From: Nonomuraea sediminis
GTDB lineage: Bacteria; Actinomycetota; Actinomycetes; Streptosporangiales; Streptosporangiaceae
Length of the DNA stretch: 64,000 bases
Reading direction: 5' to 3'
Assembly: GCF_018531495.1 (NCBI RefSeq)
Contig: NZ_JAHDTI010000014.1
Location: 186,001-250,000, forward strand
Shown here: one piece after another, positions 49,713 through 58,961 of the stretch
How positions within the stretch are numbered: position 1 is the stretch's first letter
Layout of the letters: each line of letters opens with the position of its first letter
Position numbers and translations under genes: made by a program
The notes under the pieces: generated by a model
Databases searched by the model: none
Told to the model about the DNA's origin: nothing
Seen by the model: the letters and a program-made list of their open reading frames with translations, nothing else

Positions 49713-50323
49713 GCCCAGATGACCGCCTGGACCCGGTCGCGCAGCCCGAGCTTGCTCAGGATGCGGCCGACGTGGGTCTTGACGGTGCCCTCGGACAGGA
49801 ACAGCGATGCCGCTATCTCGGCGTTCGTCTCGCCCGAGACGATGTGCCGCAGCACCTCGCGCTCGCGCTCGGTCAGCGGGTCCGGCGCGACGTCCGGCAG
49901 GCGCGGCGCGACGTGGTCGAGCAGGCGCCGCGTCGTGGACGGCGCGATCACCGCGTCGCCCCGGTGGACGGTCCGCACCGCGGACAGCAGCTCGTCGGCG
50001 GGGGCGTCCTTGAGCAGGAACCCCGACGCCCCGGCCCGCAACGCCGCGAAGGCGTACTCGTCCAGGTCGAAGGTGGTCAGGACGATCACCCTCGGCCCGT
50101 CGCCCCGCGCCAGGAGCCGCCTGATCGCCTCGACCCCGTCCATGCGCGGCATCCGCACGTCCATGAGCACCACGTCCGCCGCCACCGTGCGCAGCCCGGC
50201 CAGCGCCTCCGCCCCGTCGCGCGCCTGGCCCACCACGCGCATGTCGTCCTGCGCGTCGATCACCATCGCCGTGCCGGTACGCACCAGATCCTGGTCGTCG
50301 ACGACATAGACCCGGATCGTCAT
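49682..50323 (-). CDS. NarL/LuxR-type response regulator
   Basis: A 213-aa regulator with receiver Asp55 in LMDVRMPRMDG and a LuxR helix-turn-helix (LTEREREVLRHIVSGETNAE, IAASLFLSEGTVKTHVGRIL). The ATG overlaps the kinase stop (ATGA). Its 3' end overlaps the 3' end of the SARP gene on the other strand. Confidence 0.92.
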   Translation of the reverse strand: MTIRVYVVDDQDLVRTGTAMVIDAQDDMRVVGQARDGAEALAGLRTVAADVVLMDVRMPRMDGVEAIRRLLARGDGPRVIVLTTFDLDEYAFAALRAGASGFLLKDAPADELLSAVRTVHRGDAVIAPSTTRRLLDHVAPRLPDVAPDPLTEREREVLRHIVSGETNAEIAASLFLSEGTVKTHVGRILSKLGLRDRVQAVIWAYEHGLNNRP

Positions 50324-51432
50324 GTCCGGTACGGCAGGCGCGCCTCGACGACGAACCCGCCCGCCTCCCCCGTCCGGACCTCCACGGCTCCGCCCACGGC
50401 GCCCACCCGTTCCCGCATTCCCGCCAACCCGTTCCCCGTTCCCGCCACGCTGGTGGACCTGCCGTCGTCGCTGACGGTCAGGTGCAAGCCGTCCTCCGCC
50501 CATTCCAGCAGGACCGTGCCGCCGGCGCCGGGGCCCGCGTGCTTGAGCGTATTGGTAAGCGCCTCCTGCACCACCCGATAGGCGACCAGCTCCGTGCCCG
50601 GCCCGAGGGGACGGGCCGTACCCCGCACGATCTCCGCGACGGGCAGCCCCGCGCTCCGGGTGCGCTCGAGCAGTCCCGGCAGGTCGGCCAGGCCGGGCAG
50701 CGGCTGCCGCTGCGCCTCTTCCGGCGCGGCGCGCAGCACGCCGACGGCGGCCCGCATGTCCGTGAGGGCCGTGCGCCCGGTGTCCTCGATCGTGGCCAGG
50801 ATCTCCTGCGCGCGTGCCGGCGCGAACCGGCCGCCTCTGGCCTGGGCGACGATGACCGCCAGCGCGTGCGCGACCACGTCGTGCATCTCCCGGGCGATCC
50901 TGGCCCGCTCCGCCGCGGTTGCCCGCGCGGCGGCGTCGCGGGCCCGCTCCCGCAGCAGGTCGATGTAGGCGAGCTGGGTCCGCCGGTACAGGCCGAACCC
51001 CCAGGCCGCGACCACCACCGCGGCCAGCAGCCCGAACAGCAGCCACGGGTTCGGCCCCAGGTCCGCGGCCGCCACGCTGGAGTCGGTCGCGAACCTGGCC
51101 GCCGCCACCCCGGCTCCCGCCAGGCCCACGATCAGCGGAGGGTACCGCCGGCCGTACGCGGCGCGGGAGTAGACCGCGAGCGGGAACAGCGCGGCCGACG
51201 GCAGCACGAGGAACAGCCCGGTCACGGCGACCTGCACGCCGAAGGCGGCGGCGACCACGAAGAACGCCCAGGTGTCCCGCCGGTACGCGACGGCCGCGTG
51301 CGCCACCAGGCAGGCGCCCACGAGCAGGCCGGCGCGGACTCCCGGCACCGACAGCACCGCCACCACCACGGACAGCGCGAACAGTGGCACCCCGGCGACG
51401 AAGGCCAGCACCAGGTCCGCGCGCCGTGGCAT
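50320..51432 (-). CDS. Sensor histidine kinase (HisKA_3)
   Basis: A 370-aa kinase with about five hydrophobic segments in residues 1-150 and phosphoacceptor His184 in ARIAREMHDVVAHALAVIVA. The ATPase includes EALTNTLKHAG and GNGLAGMRERVGAVGG. ATG 51432 shares a base with the upstream stop (TGATG); longer in-frame starts run through the upstream gene and are not supported. It is co-translated with a membrane protein and its response regulator, so the membrane protein may be part of the sensor. Confidence 0.91.
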   Translation of the reverse strand: MPRRADLVLAFVAGVPLFALSVVVAVLSVPGVRAGLLVGACLVAHAAVAYRRDTWAFFVVAAAFGVQVAVTGLFLVLPSAALFPLAVYSRAAYGRRYPPLIVGLAGAGVAAARFATDSSVAAADLGPNPWLLFGLLAAVVVAAWGFGLYRRTQLAYIDLLRERARDAAARATAAERARIAREMHDVVAHALAVIVAQARGGRFAPARAQEILATIEDTGRTALTDMRAAVGVLRAAPEEAQRQPLPGLADLPGLLERTRSAGLPVAEIVRGTARPLGPGTELVAYRVVQEALTNTLKHAGPGAGGTVLLEWAEDGLHLTVSDDGRSTSVAGTGNGLAGMRERVGAVGGAVEVRTGEAGGFVVEARLPYRT

Positions 51433-52229
51433 CACCGCGAGGTCGCCCGCTGGTAGGACAGCGTGGCCCCGCCGACCGCCAGCCCGAACAGCAGCCAGCT
51501 CCCGTACACCAGCCCGACCGTCACCACCGCGGCGGGATCTGACAGCGGCACCGGCCCCCGGGTGAGGCCGGCCAGCTGCGCAAGCGTGCCGAAAACGGAC
51601 ATGGTCCCCATAGTGGTCAACATCGCGGCGCCCGTCCAACCGCCCGCCAGCACCAGCCGCCGCGGCAGCCTCCGTCCCCACCGCTGGACCAGCGCCAGCG
51701 ATCCCACCGCCCCGATGAGCAGCATGATCAGCTCGCCGTACGGCAGGCCCTCGTCATACCCGGCGGGACGCAGCAGCGTGCCACCGAGAGACCAGTACAG
51801 CTTGGCCATCGGATAGACGAACCCGACGGCGAACGCGCCGTATCCCAGCCACGCCCCGCCCGGCACCCGGATGTGCCGCAGCAGCAGCGCACCCAGCAGC
51901 GCGCAGCCCGCCAGGCTGAGCCCGCGCAGCGCCATCCCCGGCCAGTCGACCCGCGCGAACTCCCCCGCCGGGATGCCCGTGACGGCGAAGAACGCGCGGA
52001 AGGCGTCAAGCACGACGCCGCCCGCCGACCACAGCAGCAGGACGGCGGGCAGCAACCCGGCGGGGTGCGGCCGCACCACGAAGACCGCACCCAGCAGGGC
52101 GGCCGATATGGTCACCCAGTGCGGCGCGAAGCCCGTGGTGTAGGCAGGCGCCGGCAGCGGCACGAGCGCGAGCGCCACGACCAGCGCGAGAACGATCAGC
52201 GCCGAGATCTGCATTCGTTGGAGTCGCAT
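51432..52229 (-). CDS. Membrane protein heading the two-component operon
   Basis: A 265-aa protein with about seven hydrophobic segments and a short cytoplasmic start. I do not recognise a family. It shows LPAVLLLWSAGGVVLDAFRA, GGAWLGYGAFAVGFVYPMAK and GELIMLLIGAVGSLALVQRW. Its stop overlaps the kinase start by one base. The tight coupling to a kinase with almost no extracellular domain suggests an accessory sensor or the transporter whose state is sensed; this is inference. Confidence 0.8.
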   Translation of the reverse strand: MRLQRMQISALIVLALVVALALVPLPAPAYTTGFAPHWVTISAALLGAVFVVRPHPAGLLPAVLLLWSAGGVVLDAFRAFFAVTGIPAGEFARVDWPGMALRGLSLAGCALLGALLLRHIRVPGGAWLGYGAFAVGFVYPMAKLYWSLGGTLLRPAGYDEGLPYGELIMLLIGAVGSLALVQRWGRRLPRRLVLAGGWTGAAMLTTMGTMSVFGTLAQLAGLTRGPVPLSDPAAVVTVGLVYGSWLLFGLAVGGATLSYQRATSR

Positions 52230-52329
52230 GACGCCAACGATCCCGGCCGCGACCCGCGGGCCGCGTCTGCGTCAGGTCCAGACGAGATCTGACCTGAGAG
52301 GTATGGAAATCCCCTGCCAGACGTGCATG

Positions 52330-53202
52330 TCACGTGAGGGCGCGGGCCAGCGCGTCGACGAGCCGCCGCGCATGCGCGCCGTCGCCGTCCAGGTCCGGGT
52401 TGAAGTCGGCCACGCTGAGCCCCACCAGGGCGGGCGAGGCCAGCATGGGGCGCATCAGCGCCACGAACGCCTCCCAGTCGAGCCCGCGAGGCTGGGGATA
52501 GCTCACGGCGGGCAGCGCGGCCTCGTCGAGGGCGTCGACGTCGACGTGCAGCCACACCGGCCCCCGTGCCGCCAGCGCCCGCTCCCACCTGCGGCCCACC
52601 TGTTCGGGGCCCGCCGCGACGATCTCCTCCGCGCTCATGCGCCCCATCGCGTCGGGGACCCGTCCGAGCTCCTCCGCCGTGTCGCTGCTCAGGGAAGCAG
52701 GCCGGTGTCCGAGGATCACCACGTCGGCGGGCTCCACCAGGGGGACCTCTCCGGCCAGGTCGACCAGGCCGGGCGGTCCGTCCCCGGTGAGGATCGCCAG
52801 GTCCATGTCGGCCGCCTCGCCCGAGGGCGACGACGTCCCGTCGTAGTAGTCCGCGTGGCCGTCCACGAACCACAGCCCCACCCGCCCTACGGCGTCGCGG
52901 ACCCCGGCCATCGTCCCCAGCAGCAGCGTGCAGTCCCCGCCGACCACCAGCGGACGCTCGCCGGCCGCCAGTGTGGCCGCCACGGCCTCACGCAGCGCCT
53001 GTGCGGAGGCGCACAGCTCGGAGAAGCCGATGATCCCGGTGGCCGGATCACGCACCGCGTCCCGCAGCGGCGGCGCCACGTCACCGGCGTCGACGGCCCC
53101 GAACACCTCTGGCAGCCCGGCGCGGCGCAGAGCCTGCGGCGCGAACTCCTCTCCCCGACCGGCGCCGGAGGAGTCGATGGGCGCACCGAGCACTGTCCAC
53201 AT
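52330..53202 (-). CDS. Arginase/agmatinase-fold (ureohydrolase) protein
   Basis: A 290-aa ureohydrolase-fold protein. WFVDGHADYYDG provides D114, H116 and D118 of the manganese site, and LHVDVDALDE the DxD pair. The first ligand position, normally GGDH, reads GGDCT here, so the usual His is replaced by Cys. The family hydrolyses guanidino groups (arginine, agmatine, formiminoglutamate). The substitution may change metal binding or substrate. It is monocistronic, with the SDR gene 48 bp upstream on the same strand. Confidence 0.85.
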   Translation of the reverse strand: MWTVLGAPIDSSGAGRGEEFAPQALRRAGLPEVFGAVDAGDVAPPLRDAVRDPATGIIGFSELCASAQALREAVAATLAAGERPLVVGGDCTLLLGTMAGVRDAVGRVGLWFVDGHADYYDGTSSPSGEAADMDLAILTGDGPPGLVDLAGEVPLVEPADVVILGHRPASLSSDTAEELGRVPDAMGRMSAEEIVAAGPEQVGRRWERALAARGPVWLHVDVDALDEAALPAVSYPQPRGLDWEAFVALMRPMLASPALVGLSVADFNPDLDGDGAHARRLVDALARALT

Positions 53203-53250
53203 GGCTCAACACTATTCCGGCGACCGCGTCCACCAGGGAAGGCGCGCGTC

Positions 53251-53994
53251 TCAGCCGCGCCCCACGAACGGCATCGCGGTGGCCGTGATCGTGAGGAACA
53301 GCACGTTCGTGTCCAGCGGAAGATTCGCCATGTAGACCACCGCGTCCGCGACGTGGGCCGGATCGAAGGTCGGTTCCGGGGCTCGGGTGCCGTCCGCCTG
53401 GGTGGCCCCCTGGGCGATGCCTCCGGTCATCTCGGTGGCCGCGTTGCCGATGTCGATCTGTCCGCAGGCGATCCGGTACGGCCGGCCGTCCAGCGAGATC
53501 GATTTCGTCAGGCCCGTCACGGCGTGCTTGGTGGCGGTGTACGCCACGCTCGCCGGGCGCGGGCTGTGGGCGGAGATGGAGCCGTTGTTGATGATCCGCC
53601 CGCCCTGCGGCCGCTGCTCCTTCATCATCGCCACGGCGTGGTGCGCGCACAGGAAGGCGCCCGTCAGGTTCGTGTCCACCGTCCTGCGCCAGTCGTCGAC
53701 CGAGATCGTGTCGACCGATCCAGGAGCGCCGAAGGTGCCCGCGTTGTTGAACAGCAGGTCCACCCGGCCCCAGCGCTCGCGAACCGCGCCGAAGAGGGCG
53801 GCCACGGAGCCGGGGTCGGTGACGTCCGTGGGCACCACCAGCGCGCTCGGATGATCTCCGGCCGTCTCCCGCAGCGCCCCCTCCCGCCGGCCGGCGAGCG
53901 CGACCCGGTAGCCGTCATCCAGCAGTGCCCTGCTCACCACGCGGCCGATCCCCGATCCGGCCCCCGTCACCACCCCTACTCCACCGGCCGTCAT
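53251..53994 (-). CDS. Short-chain dehydrogenase/reductase
   Basis: A 247-aa SDR. VVTGAGSGIGRVVSRALL is the Rossmann glycine motif (near residue 8), NNAG follows at the end of strand 4, and NNGSISAHSPRPASVAYTAT followed by KHAVTG gives the catalytic Ser, Tyr and Lys. The GRR after strand 2 (VALAGRREG) suggests NADPH. ATG 53994 has GGAGG four bases upstream. The substrate is unknown. Confidence 0.9.
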   Translation of the reverse strand: MTAGGVGVVTGAGSGIGRVVSRALLDDGYRVALAGRREGALRETAGDHPSALVVPTDVTDPGSVAALFGAVRERWGRVDLLFNNAGTFGAPGSVDTISVDDWRRTVDTNLTGAFLCAHHAVAMMKEQRPQGGRIINNGSISAHSPRPASVAYTATKHAVTGLTKSISLDGRPYRIACGQIDIGNAATEMTGGIAQGATQADGTRAPEPTFDPAHVADAVVYMANLPLDTNVLFLTITATAMPFVGRG

Positions 53995-54080
53995 CGTTCC
54001 TCCGCACGCTCCTTCCAGGCCGAACCCACGCGAGACGCTCGGCTGGGCCACCCCCAGCCGAGCGCCCCGGAGCGAGCAGG

Positions 54081-54569
54081 CTACAGCCCGGTCATCACGA
54101 GCCGGATGTAGTACGAGTAGTAGGTCTTCTGCGTGCCGGTGATGGTCTTGTAGACGTACGCGATCTGCCCCGTGGAGAGCGTGGCGCACGTGGATCCGTA
54201 CGCGTTGATCGAGCCGAGGTTGTAGCCGCTGCCGACGATCGGCGGGTCGACCTCGCGCAGGCTGAAGTTCGCCCACCCGCTGGTGCCGATGGTGGTGGTC
54301 GGGTTGGCGAAGTTGCCGGAGTAGGCGCGGTCGCCGTTCGACATGGCGACGTACTTGCTGCCGCTGGGGTAGTAGTACCCGGCGAGATCGATCTTGACCT
54401 CGTCCGTGCCGTCCTTCTCGTCCACGTCGTACAGGTCGACGTAGTCCACCTCCACCCGGCACGTCGTGGCCGCCGCCTTCGCGCCGGCGGGCGAGGCCGT
54501 GGCCACCGCGGCCGGAATGGCCAGGCCCGCGGCCAGGACGAGCGCGGGGATGAGTCGCTGAGAGCGCAT
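54081..54569 (-). CDS. Secreted beta-rich protein of unknown function
   Basis: A 162-aa protein with a signal peptide (residues 1-30, ending AGA). The mature part carries one Cys pair (TTCRVEV and GSTCATL) and many beta strands (VKIDLAGYYYPSGSKYVAMS, TGTQKTYYSYYIRLVMTG). ATG 54569 is preceded by GAAGGAG. I do not recognise a family. Confidence 0.75.
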   Translation of the reverse strand: MRSQRLIPALVLAAGLAIPAAVATASPAGAKAAATTCRVEVDYVDLYDVDEKDGTDEVKIDLAGYYYPSGSKYVAMSNGDRAYSGNFANPTTTIGTSGWANFSLREVDPPIVGSGYNLGSINAYGSTCATLSTGQIAYVYKTITGTQKTYYSYYIRLVMTGL

Positions 54570-54699
54570 GTCGTCTTTCTCCTTCGGTGTGACGTGCGCC
54601 TCAGAGTGCGGCGGGCGGCGTGAGCGAATCGTGAGAGCGCAGGTCATACGTGCCTTTTTGCATGGCGGCAGGCCGCGGGCGCGCCTACCGTGCGCGTCT

Positions 54700-57600
54700 A
54701 TGGGAGAGTCGCTGAGCCTGCTGCTGCTCGGCCCGCCGGAGCTGGCCGTGGGAGGGCGGCCGGTGGGCATCCGCGCCGCCAAGACGCGCGCCCTGCTCTG
54801 CTATCTCGCCGCCACGCCCGGGCCGCGCCCGCGCTCGGAGCTGGCGGCGCTGCTGTGGGGTGAGCGCCCCGACGCCAACGCCCGGGGCAGCCTGCGCCTG
54901 TCGCTGTCGGAGCTGCGCAGGGAGGTCGGCGGGTGGCTGGACATCACCCGCGACCACGTGCGCTTCCGCGCCGGCGACGGCTGCTTCGTCGACCACGAGC
55001 GCCTGGCCAGGACGCCGAGCGTGGCCGAGGCGCTGCGGTTGTGGCGCGGCGACTTCATGGACGGCGTGTGGTTCTGCGACGCCCCGGCCTTCGGCGGCTG
55101 GCTGGAGTCGGAGCGGCGCCGGGCCCGGCTGCTGCTGCGCGGGCTGCTGCTGCGCGGCGCATCCACGCCGCCCGAGGAGTTCGTACGGCTGGCGCGGCTG
55201 GTGGCGGCGCTGGAACCGTACGACGAGGAGGCGCACCGGCTGCTGATCACGGCGCTGGCGGAGTCGGGGAACCGGGGCGCGGCGCTGGCCTGCTACGACG
55301 ACCTGCGGCGGCGCCTGGCCGACGAGCTGGGGGTCGAGCCCGCACCGGAGACGGTGGCCGTCCGGCGCGGGCTCGTGCGCGCCGCCCCGCCCGTTCCCCG
55401 CACCGGCCTCGTCGGCAGGGACTCGGAGATCAGGGACGTGCGCGCGCTGCTGGCCCGGCGACGCCTGGTGACCCTGCTCGGCCCCGGCGGCGTCGGCAAG
55501 ACCCGCCTGGCCATCGCCGCCGCCGCGCCGTCGTGCGCGTTCGTGTCCTTCGCCGGGGTGGGCCCCGAGGCGGCCGTCACGACGCTCGCCCGCCGTCTCG
55601 GCGTGGACCTCTCTCCGCAGCGTCCCGCCCTCGACCTGCTGCTGTCGGCCCTGGCCCGGCGCGAACTGCTCCTCGTGCTCGACAACCTCGAGCACCTGCA
55701 GGACTTCGATCCGGTCATCGCCCGGATCATGGGCACCGCTCCGGGGGTGAAGATCCTCGCGACCAGCAGACGGCGACTGGACGTGCCAGGACAGGTCACG
55801 TTCGAGGTGCGGGGCCTGCCGAGCCCGGCGGCGGAGACGTTGTTCATCTCCAGGGCCGCGGGGGCGTTCGATCCTGAGCGGCACGCCGCCTCGGTCGCCG
55901 CGATCTGCGCCGCCACCGGCGGCCTGCCCCTGGCCATCGAGCTGGCGGCGGGCCTGCTGCGCGCGGTGCCGCCCGCCGAGCTCGCCCAGCGCCTCGGCGC
56001 CGACCTGCTCTCTGCTGCCGGGCCCGCCGTACGGCCGCGGCACGCCTGCATGCGGACGGTCTTCGAGACCTCCTGGCGGCTGCTCGACCCGGACGCGCAG
56101 CAGGCGCTGGCGGCCCTGTCGGCGTTCGGCGGCGGCTGCACGCTGGCAGCCGCGCTGGAGGTGGCCAGGACCACGCCGCGGGTGCTGGTCCGCCTGGTGG
56201 ATCACTGCATGATCCAGCTCGCCCCGTCCGGCCGGTACGTCCTCCACCCCCTCATCCAGCAGTACGCCGCCGAGCACCTGGATGCCCGGGAGCGTCGCGC
56301 GGTGCGGGAACGGCACGCGGCCTGCTTCGCCGGGCTGCTCGACCGGCACGCCACGGCGCTCCAGGACGCCTCCGACGCCGAGGTCACCCGCGTGCTGGGC
56401 GTGGAGATGGACAACATCCGGCTGGCCTGGGCCGCGTCGGGCCTGCCCGGCTTCCTCGACCACTACTGGCTGCTGTGCCTGCGCCTACGCCTGTACGAGG
56501 AGTCCGGCGCCGTCGTGCTGCGGCATCTGGCCTCCACGCCCGAGGCCCCGTACCTGCGGGCGCGCTGGTTGCGGATGGCGGGCGTGAGCGAGCACCAACT
56601 GGCCAGGGAGTGCGAGTCCGCCCGCCTGGCCAGGGCCGCGCTCGACACGGTGGGCGAGCCGCTCCCGGCGTCCCGCCCCGGCCTCGCCGCCGCCGCCCTG
56701 ACGGCCGCCGCCCGCCTGCTCCTCCATCGCGTCCTCCCGGCCCGCCACTCGGCGGCCGGCGCCGAGGCGGCACAGGCGCTGACGCTCCTGGCGCGGCTGG
56801 CCTACCACCAGCAGGACCTGCTCACGATGCTGGCCGCCTCGCTGCGCCAGCTCGACGCCGCCGGCCGGACGCGCGACCCCGCCCTACGCGCCGAGGCGTA
56901 CGCGAACTTCGCCACCATCGCCCGCGTGGCCGGAGGCCACCGCCTGGCTGCCCACTACGGCGCCCTCGCCGACCGGTCGCTGCGGAGTATCGGCCACCCG
57001 ACGGAACCCGCAAGCCGCGCCCGCCTGGCCAGGGGCCTCGACCTGCTCGCGACCGGGGACTTCGAGGGGGCGCGCGGCTCGTTCGCCGAGTGCCGGGCCA
57101 GGACCCTCGACCCCCGGGTGGCCGAGAACTGCGCGGGGATGCTCGCCGAGACGGCCCTGTGGCGCGGCGACTTCGAGCAGGCGGCCGAGCTGTTCGCCGA
57201 CACGGCGGAGCAGGCGGCCGCGCGGGTGGGCGGCGACGACATCGGCCGCCACTGGTGCCTGATCGGCCAGGCCGAGGCGCTGCTGCGGATCGACGGGACG
57301 GGCGCGGAACGGATCGGCCAGGTGTTGGCAGCGGCCCGCGCCTCCACCGACCGCCGCCGCGCCCACGAGCAGCAACTGGGCCTGCGTGACGGCCCCGTCA
57401 TGCCGGTGATCCAGGAGATGCGCCTGCTCACGGCCGAGGCCCGGCTCGGGCTGCGCGACCCCGGGGAGACGCTGACGACGGCGCTCGAACTGGCCGCCCG
57501 CCTGCCGTCGGCCCAGCGCGGCATGCTGGAGTGCTGGTCCGGCCTGGCCGAACTGCTCGCCTGCCTGCCCCCGGACGCGGGTACGGCACGCCGGCTCGGC

Positions 57601-57798
57601 CGGCACCTGGCCGGGTTCCAGTCCCGCCACCCAGGCGCCGCGGCCCGCATCGGCTGGGCCCGTGCCCTCGTCCTGGCCCACGGAGGAAGACGGAAGGCCG
57701 CGGGTAAAGCGGCGGAACAGGCCATGAGGGCGGCCGGGCGGCTCTCCGCACCCTACGACCGTCGCAGAGCCAAGGATCTGATCGAGCGCCTCGGGTGA
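54700..57798 (+). CDS. BTAD/SARP-type regulator with AAA/NB-ARC ATPase
   Basis: A 1032-aa regulator. The N-terminal winged helix (1-95) is followed by a bacterial transcriptional-activation domain (about 95-245, ending RRLADELGVEPAPETVAVRR). An ATPase follows, with TLLGPGGVGKTRLAIAAAA (Walker A near 265) and RRELLLVLDNLEHLQDFDPV (Walker B). Long alpha-helical, TPR-like repeats run to the C-terminus (MLAETALWRGDFEQAAELFA). The LGPGGVGKTR..LVLDNLEH signature is the one found in Streptomyces LuxR/SARP ATPase regulators. ATG 54700 has no clear ribosome site, and the transcript may be leaderless. The unknown secreted gene at 54081 is divergent from it. Confidence 0.88.
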   Translation: MGESLSLLLLGPPELAVGGRPVGIRAAKTRALLCYLAATPGPRPRSELAALLWGERPDANARGSLRLSLSELRREVGGWLDITRDHVRFRAGDGCFVDHERLARTPSVAEALRLWRGDFMDGVWFCDAPAFGGWLESERRRARLLLRGLLLRGASTPPEEFVRLARLVAALEPYDEEAHRLLITALAESGNRGAALACYDDLRRRLADELGVEPAPETVAVRRGLVRAAPPVPRTGLVGRDSEIRDVRALLARRRLVTLLGPGGVGKTRLAIAAAAPSCAFVSFAGVGPEAAVTTLARRLGVDLSPQRPALDLLLSALARRELLLVLDNLEHLQDFDPVIARIMGTAPGVKILATSRRRLDVPGQVTFEVRGLPSPAAETLFISRAAGAFDPERHAASVAAICAATGGLPLAIELAAGLLRAVPPAELAQRLGADLLSAAGPAVRPRHACMRTVFETSWRLLDPDAQQALAALSAFGGGCTLAAALEVARTTPRVLVRLVDHCMIQLAPSGRYVLHPLIQQYAAEHLDARERRAVRERHAACFAGLLDRHATALQDASDAEVTRVLGVEMDNIRLAWAASGLPGFLDHYWLLCLRLRLYEESGAVVLRHLASTPEAPYLRARWLRMAGVSEHQLARECESARLARAALDTVGEPLPASRPGLAAAALTAAARLLLHRVLPARHSAAGAEAAQALTLLARLAYHQQDLLTMLAASLRQLDAAGRTRDPALRAEAYANFATIARVAGGHRLAAHYGALADRSLRSIGHPTEPASRARLARGLDLLATGDFEGARGSFAECRARTLDPRVAENCAGMLAETALWRGDFEQAAELFADTAEQAAARVGGDDIGRHWCLIGQAEALLRIDGTGAERIGQVLAAARASTDRRRAHEQQLGLRDGPVMPVIQEMRLLTAEARLGLRDPGETLTTALELAARLPSAQRGMLECWSGLAELLACLPPDAGTARRLGRHLAGFQSRHPGAAARIGWARALVLAHGGRRKAAGKAAEQAMRAAGRLSAPYDRRRAKDLIERLG

Positions 57799-57875
57799 AG
57801 GCTTTGATCCACTAATTCACGAAAAGGCGGGCGCCGAAATTTAACCTGTTTTCAAGTTGTCAAAACTGTTGTAAA

Positions 57876-57895
57876 CCATTCCTGTCAAGGAATGG
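57876..57895 (+). promoter_or_regulatory. Palindrome/stem-loop in the leader of the LuxR gene
   Basis: CCATTCCT-GTCA-AGGAATGG has perfect 8-bp arms and ends 9 bp before the GTG start. The only AGGA-like ribosome site is inside the right arm. It may be an operator or a translational control hairpin. Confidence 0.5.
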
Positions 57896-57904
57896 TGGTG
57901 CTGC

Positions 57905-58957
57905 GTGACACACGCGGACGGGCGAATCGCCCGTGACTTGTATGCCGCAATTGTCCAGGGCGGCAGTCCGGCCGCGACAGGAGCGGCCATCTCCCAGATC
58001 ATCGGACGGCGCGTGGCGCACGACGCGCTCCGCCTGGTCGGCCTGAATCCGGCGACCGGAGTCGGCCTGGGCGTCTTCAGCTTCTGGCACGAATACCAGC
58101 ACGCGCTCATCAGCGACCTGGTGCTCAACCGGTACCTGCACGGAGACCCGTGCCCGCCACCGGCGCTCGCCCTGCTCGGCGAGCCGGTCGCCGTCGTGGG
58201 AGCCGGAGGCTGCGGCGACACCGGCATGCGGCGGCTGCTGTCCTCCCATGGCGTGGGCGGCGAGCTCCGGCTGCTCATCAAGGACAGGCACGGGCCATGG
58301 GGCCTGCTCGGCCTGCTGCGCGCGGAAGGCGCCAGGCCCTTCAGCGTGGCGGACCGCAGGGAAGCGCAGCGGCTCGTCCCCGCGCTGGTGACGGCCCTAC
58401 GCGGCTACGTCACCGCGGGTCCGCTGACGCCCACGGTCCCCTCCCTGCCGACCGGCGTCATCACGGTCGGGCCCGACCATGCGGTCAGATCGATCTCGCC
58501 CCAGGCGCGCGACTGGATGCGGCAGATGTGGCCGGGCGCGGGGAGCGGCGTGCCGGACTGGATCGCCAACGCCTTCTGGGTCGGCCTGTCCCTGCACGCG
58601 CGCACCCACGCCCGCGACACCGGCGCCTGGCGGCCGCTGCTCTGCGCACCCGCCGCCAACTTCGGGCGCTGGGTCCTCATCCACGGCCAGCCGCTGGACG
58701 AGCACGGCGACAGCGACGTCGCCATCCTCATCCAGGCGGCCGGCGGCAGCCTGCTGCTGCCGTCATTCTGCGACTGGTACGGCATCACCGCACGTGAGCG
58801 CCGCATCCTCGAGCTTCTGTACGCCGGCGCCGCCCCGAAGCAGATCGCCCGAGCCCTGGACCTGTCGGCCTACACCGTCAACGACCACCTGAAGTCGCTT
58901 TACGGCAAGACAGGCGCCCAGGGCAGGGACGAACTCATCGCGGCCATCTCCGGCTGA
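57905..58957 (+). CDS. LuxR-family regulator with unidentified sensory N-terminus
   Basis: A 350-aa protein. The C-terminal helix-turn-helix is ITARERRILELLYAGAAPKQ, IARALDLSAYTVNDHLKSLY. The N-terminal 270 residues show GAF/PAS-like alternation (HEYQHALISDLVLNRYLHGD, LLIKDRHGPWGLLGLLRAEG) but no recognised signature. GTG 57905 begins right after an AT-rich stretch containing a palindrome. It follows the SARP gene on the same strand after 106 bp, so the two may act in one regulatory circuit. Confidence 0.85.
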   Translation: MTHADGRIARDLYAAIVQGGSPAATGAAISQIIGRRVAHDALRLVGLNPATGVGLGVFSFWHEYQHALISDLVLNRYLHGDPCPPPALALLGEPVAVVGAGGCGDTGMRRLLSSHGVGGELRLLIKDRHGPWGLLGLLRAEGARPFSVADRREAQRLVPALVTALRGYVTAGPLTPTVPSLPTGVITVGPDHAVRSISPQARDWMRQMWPGAGSGVPDWIANAFWVGLSLHARTHARDTGAWRPLLCAPAANFGRWVLIHGQPLDEHGDSDVAILIQAAGGSLLLPSFCDWYGITARERRILELLYAGAAPKQIARALDLSAYTVNDHLKSLYGKTGAQGRDELIAAISG

Positions 58958-58961
58958 CACC

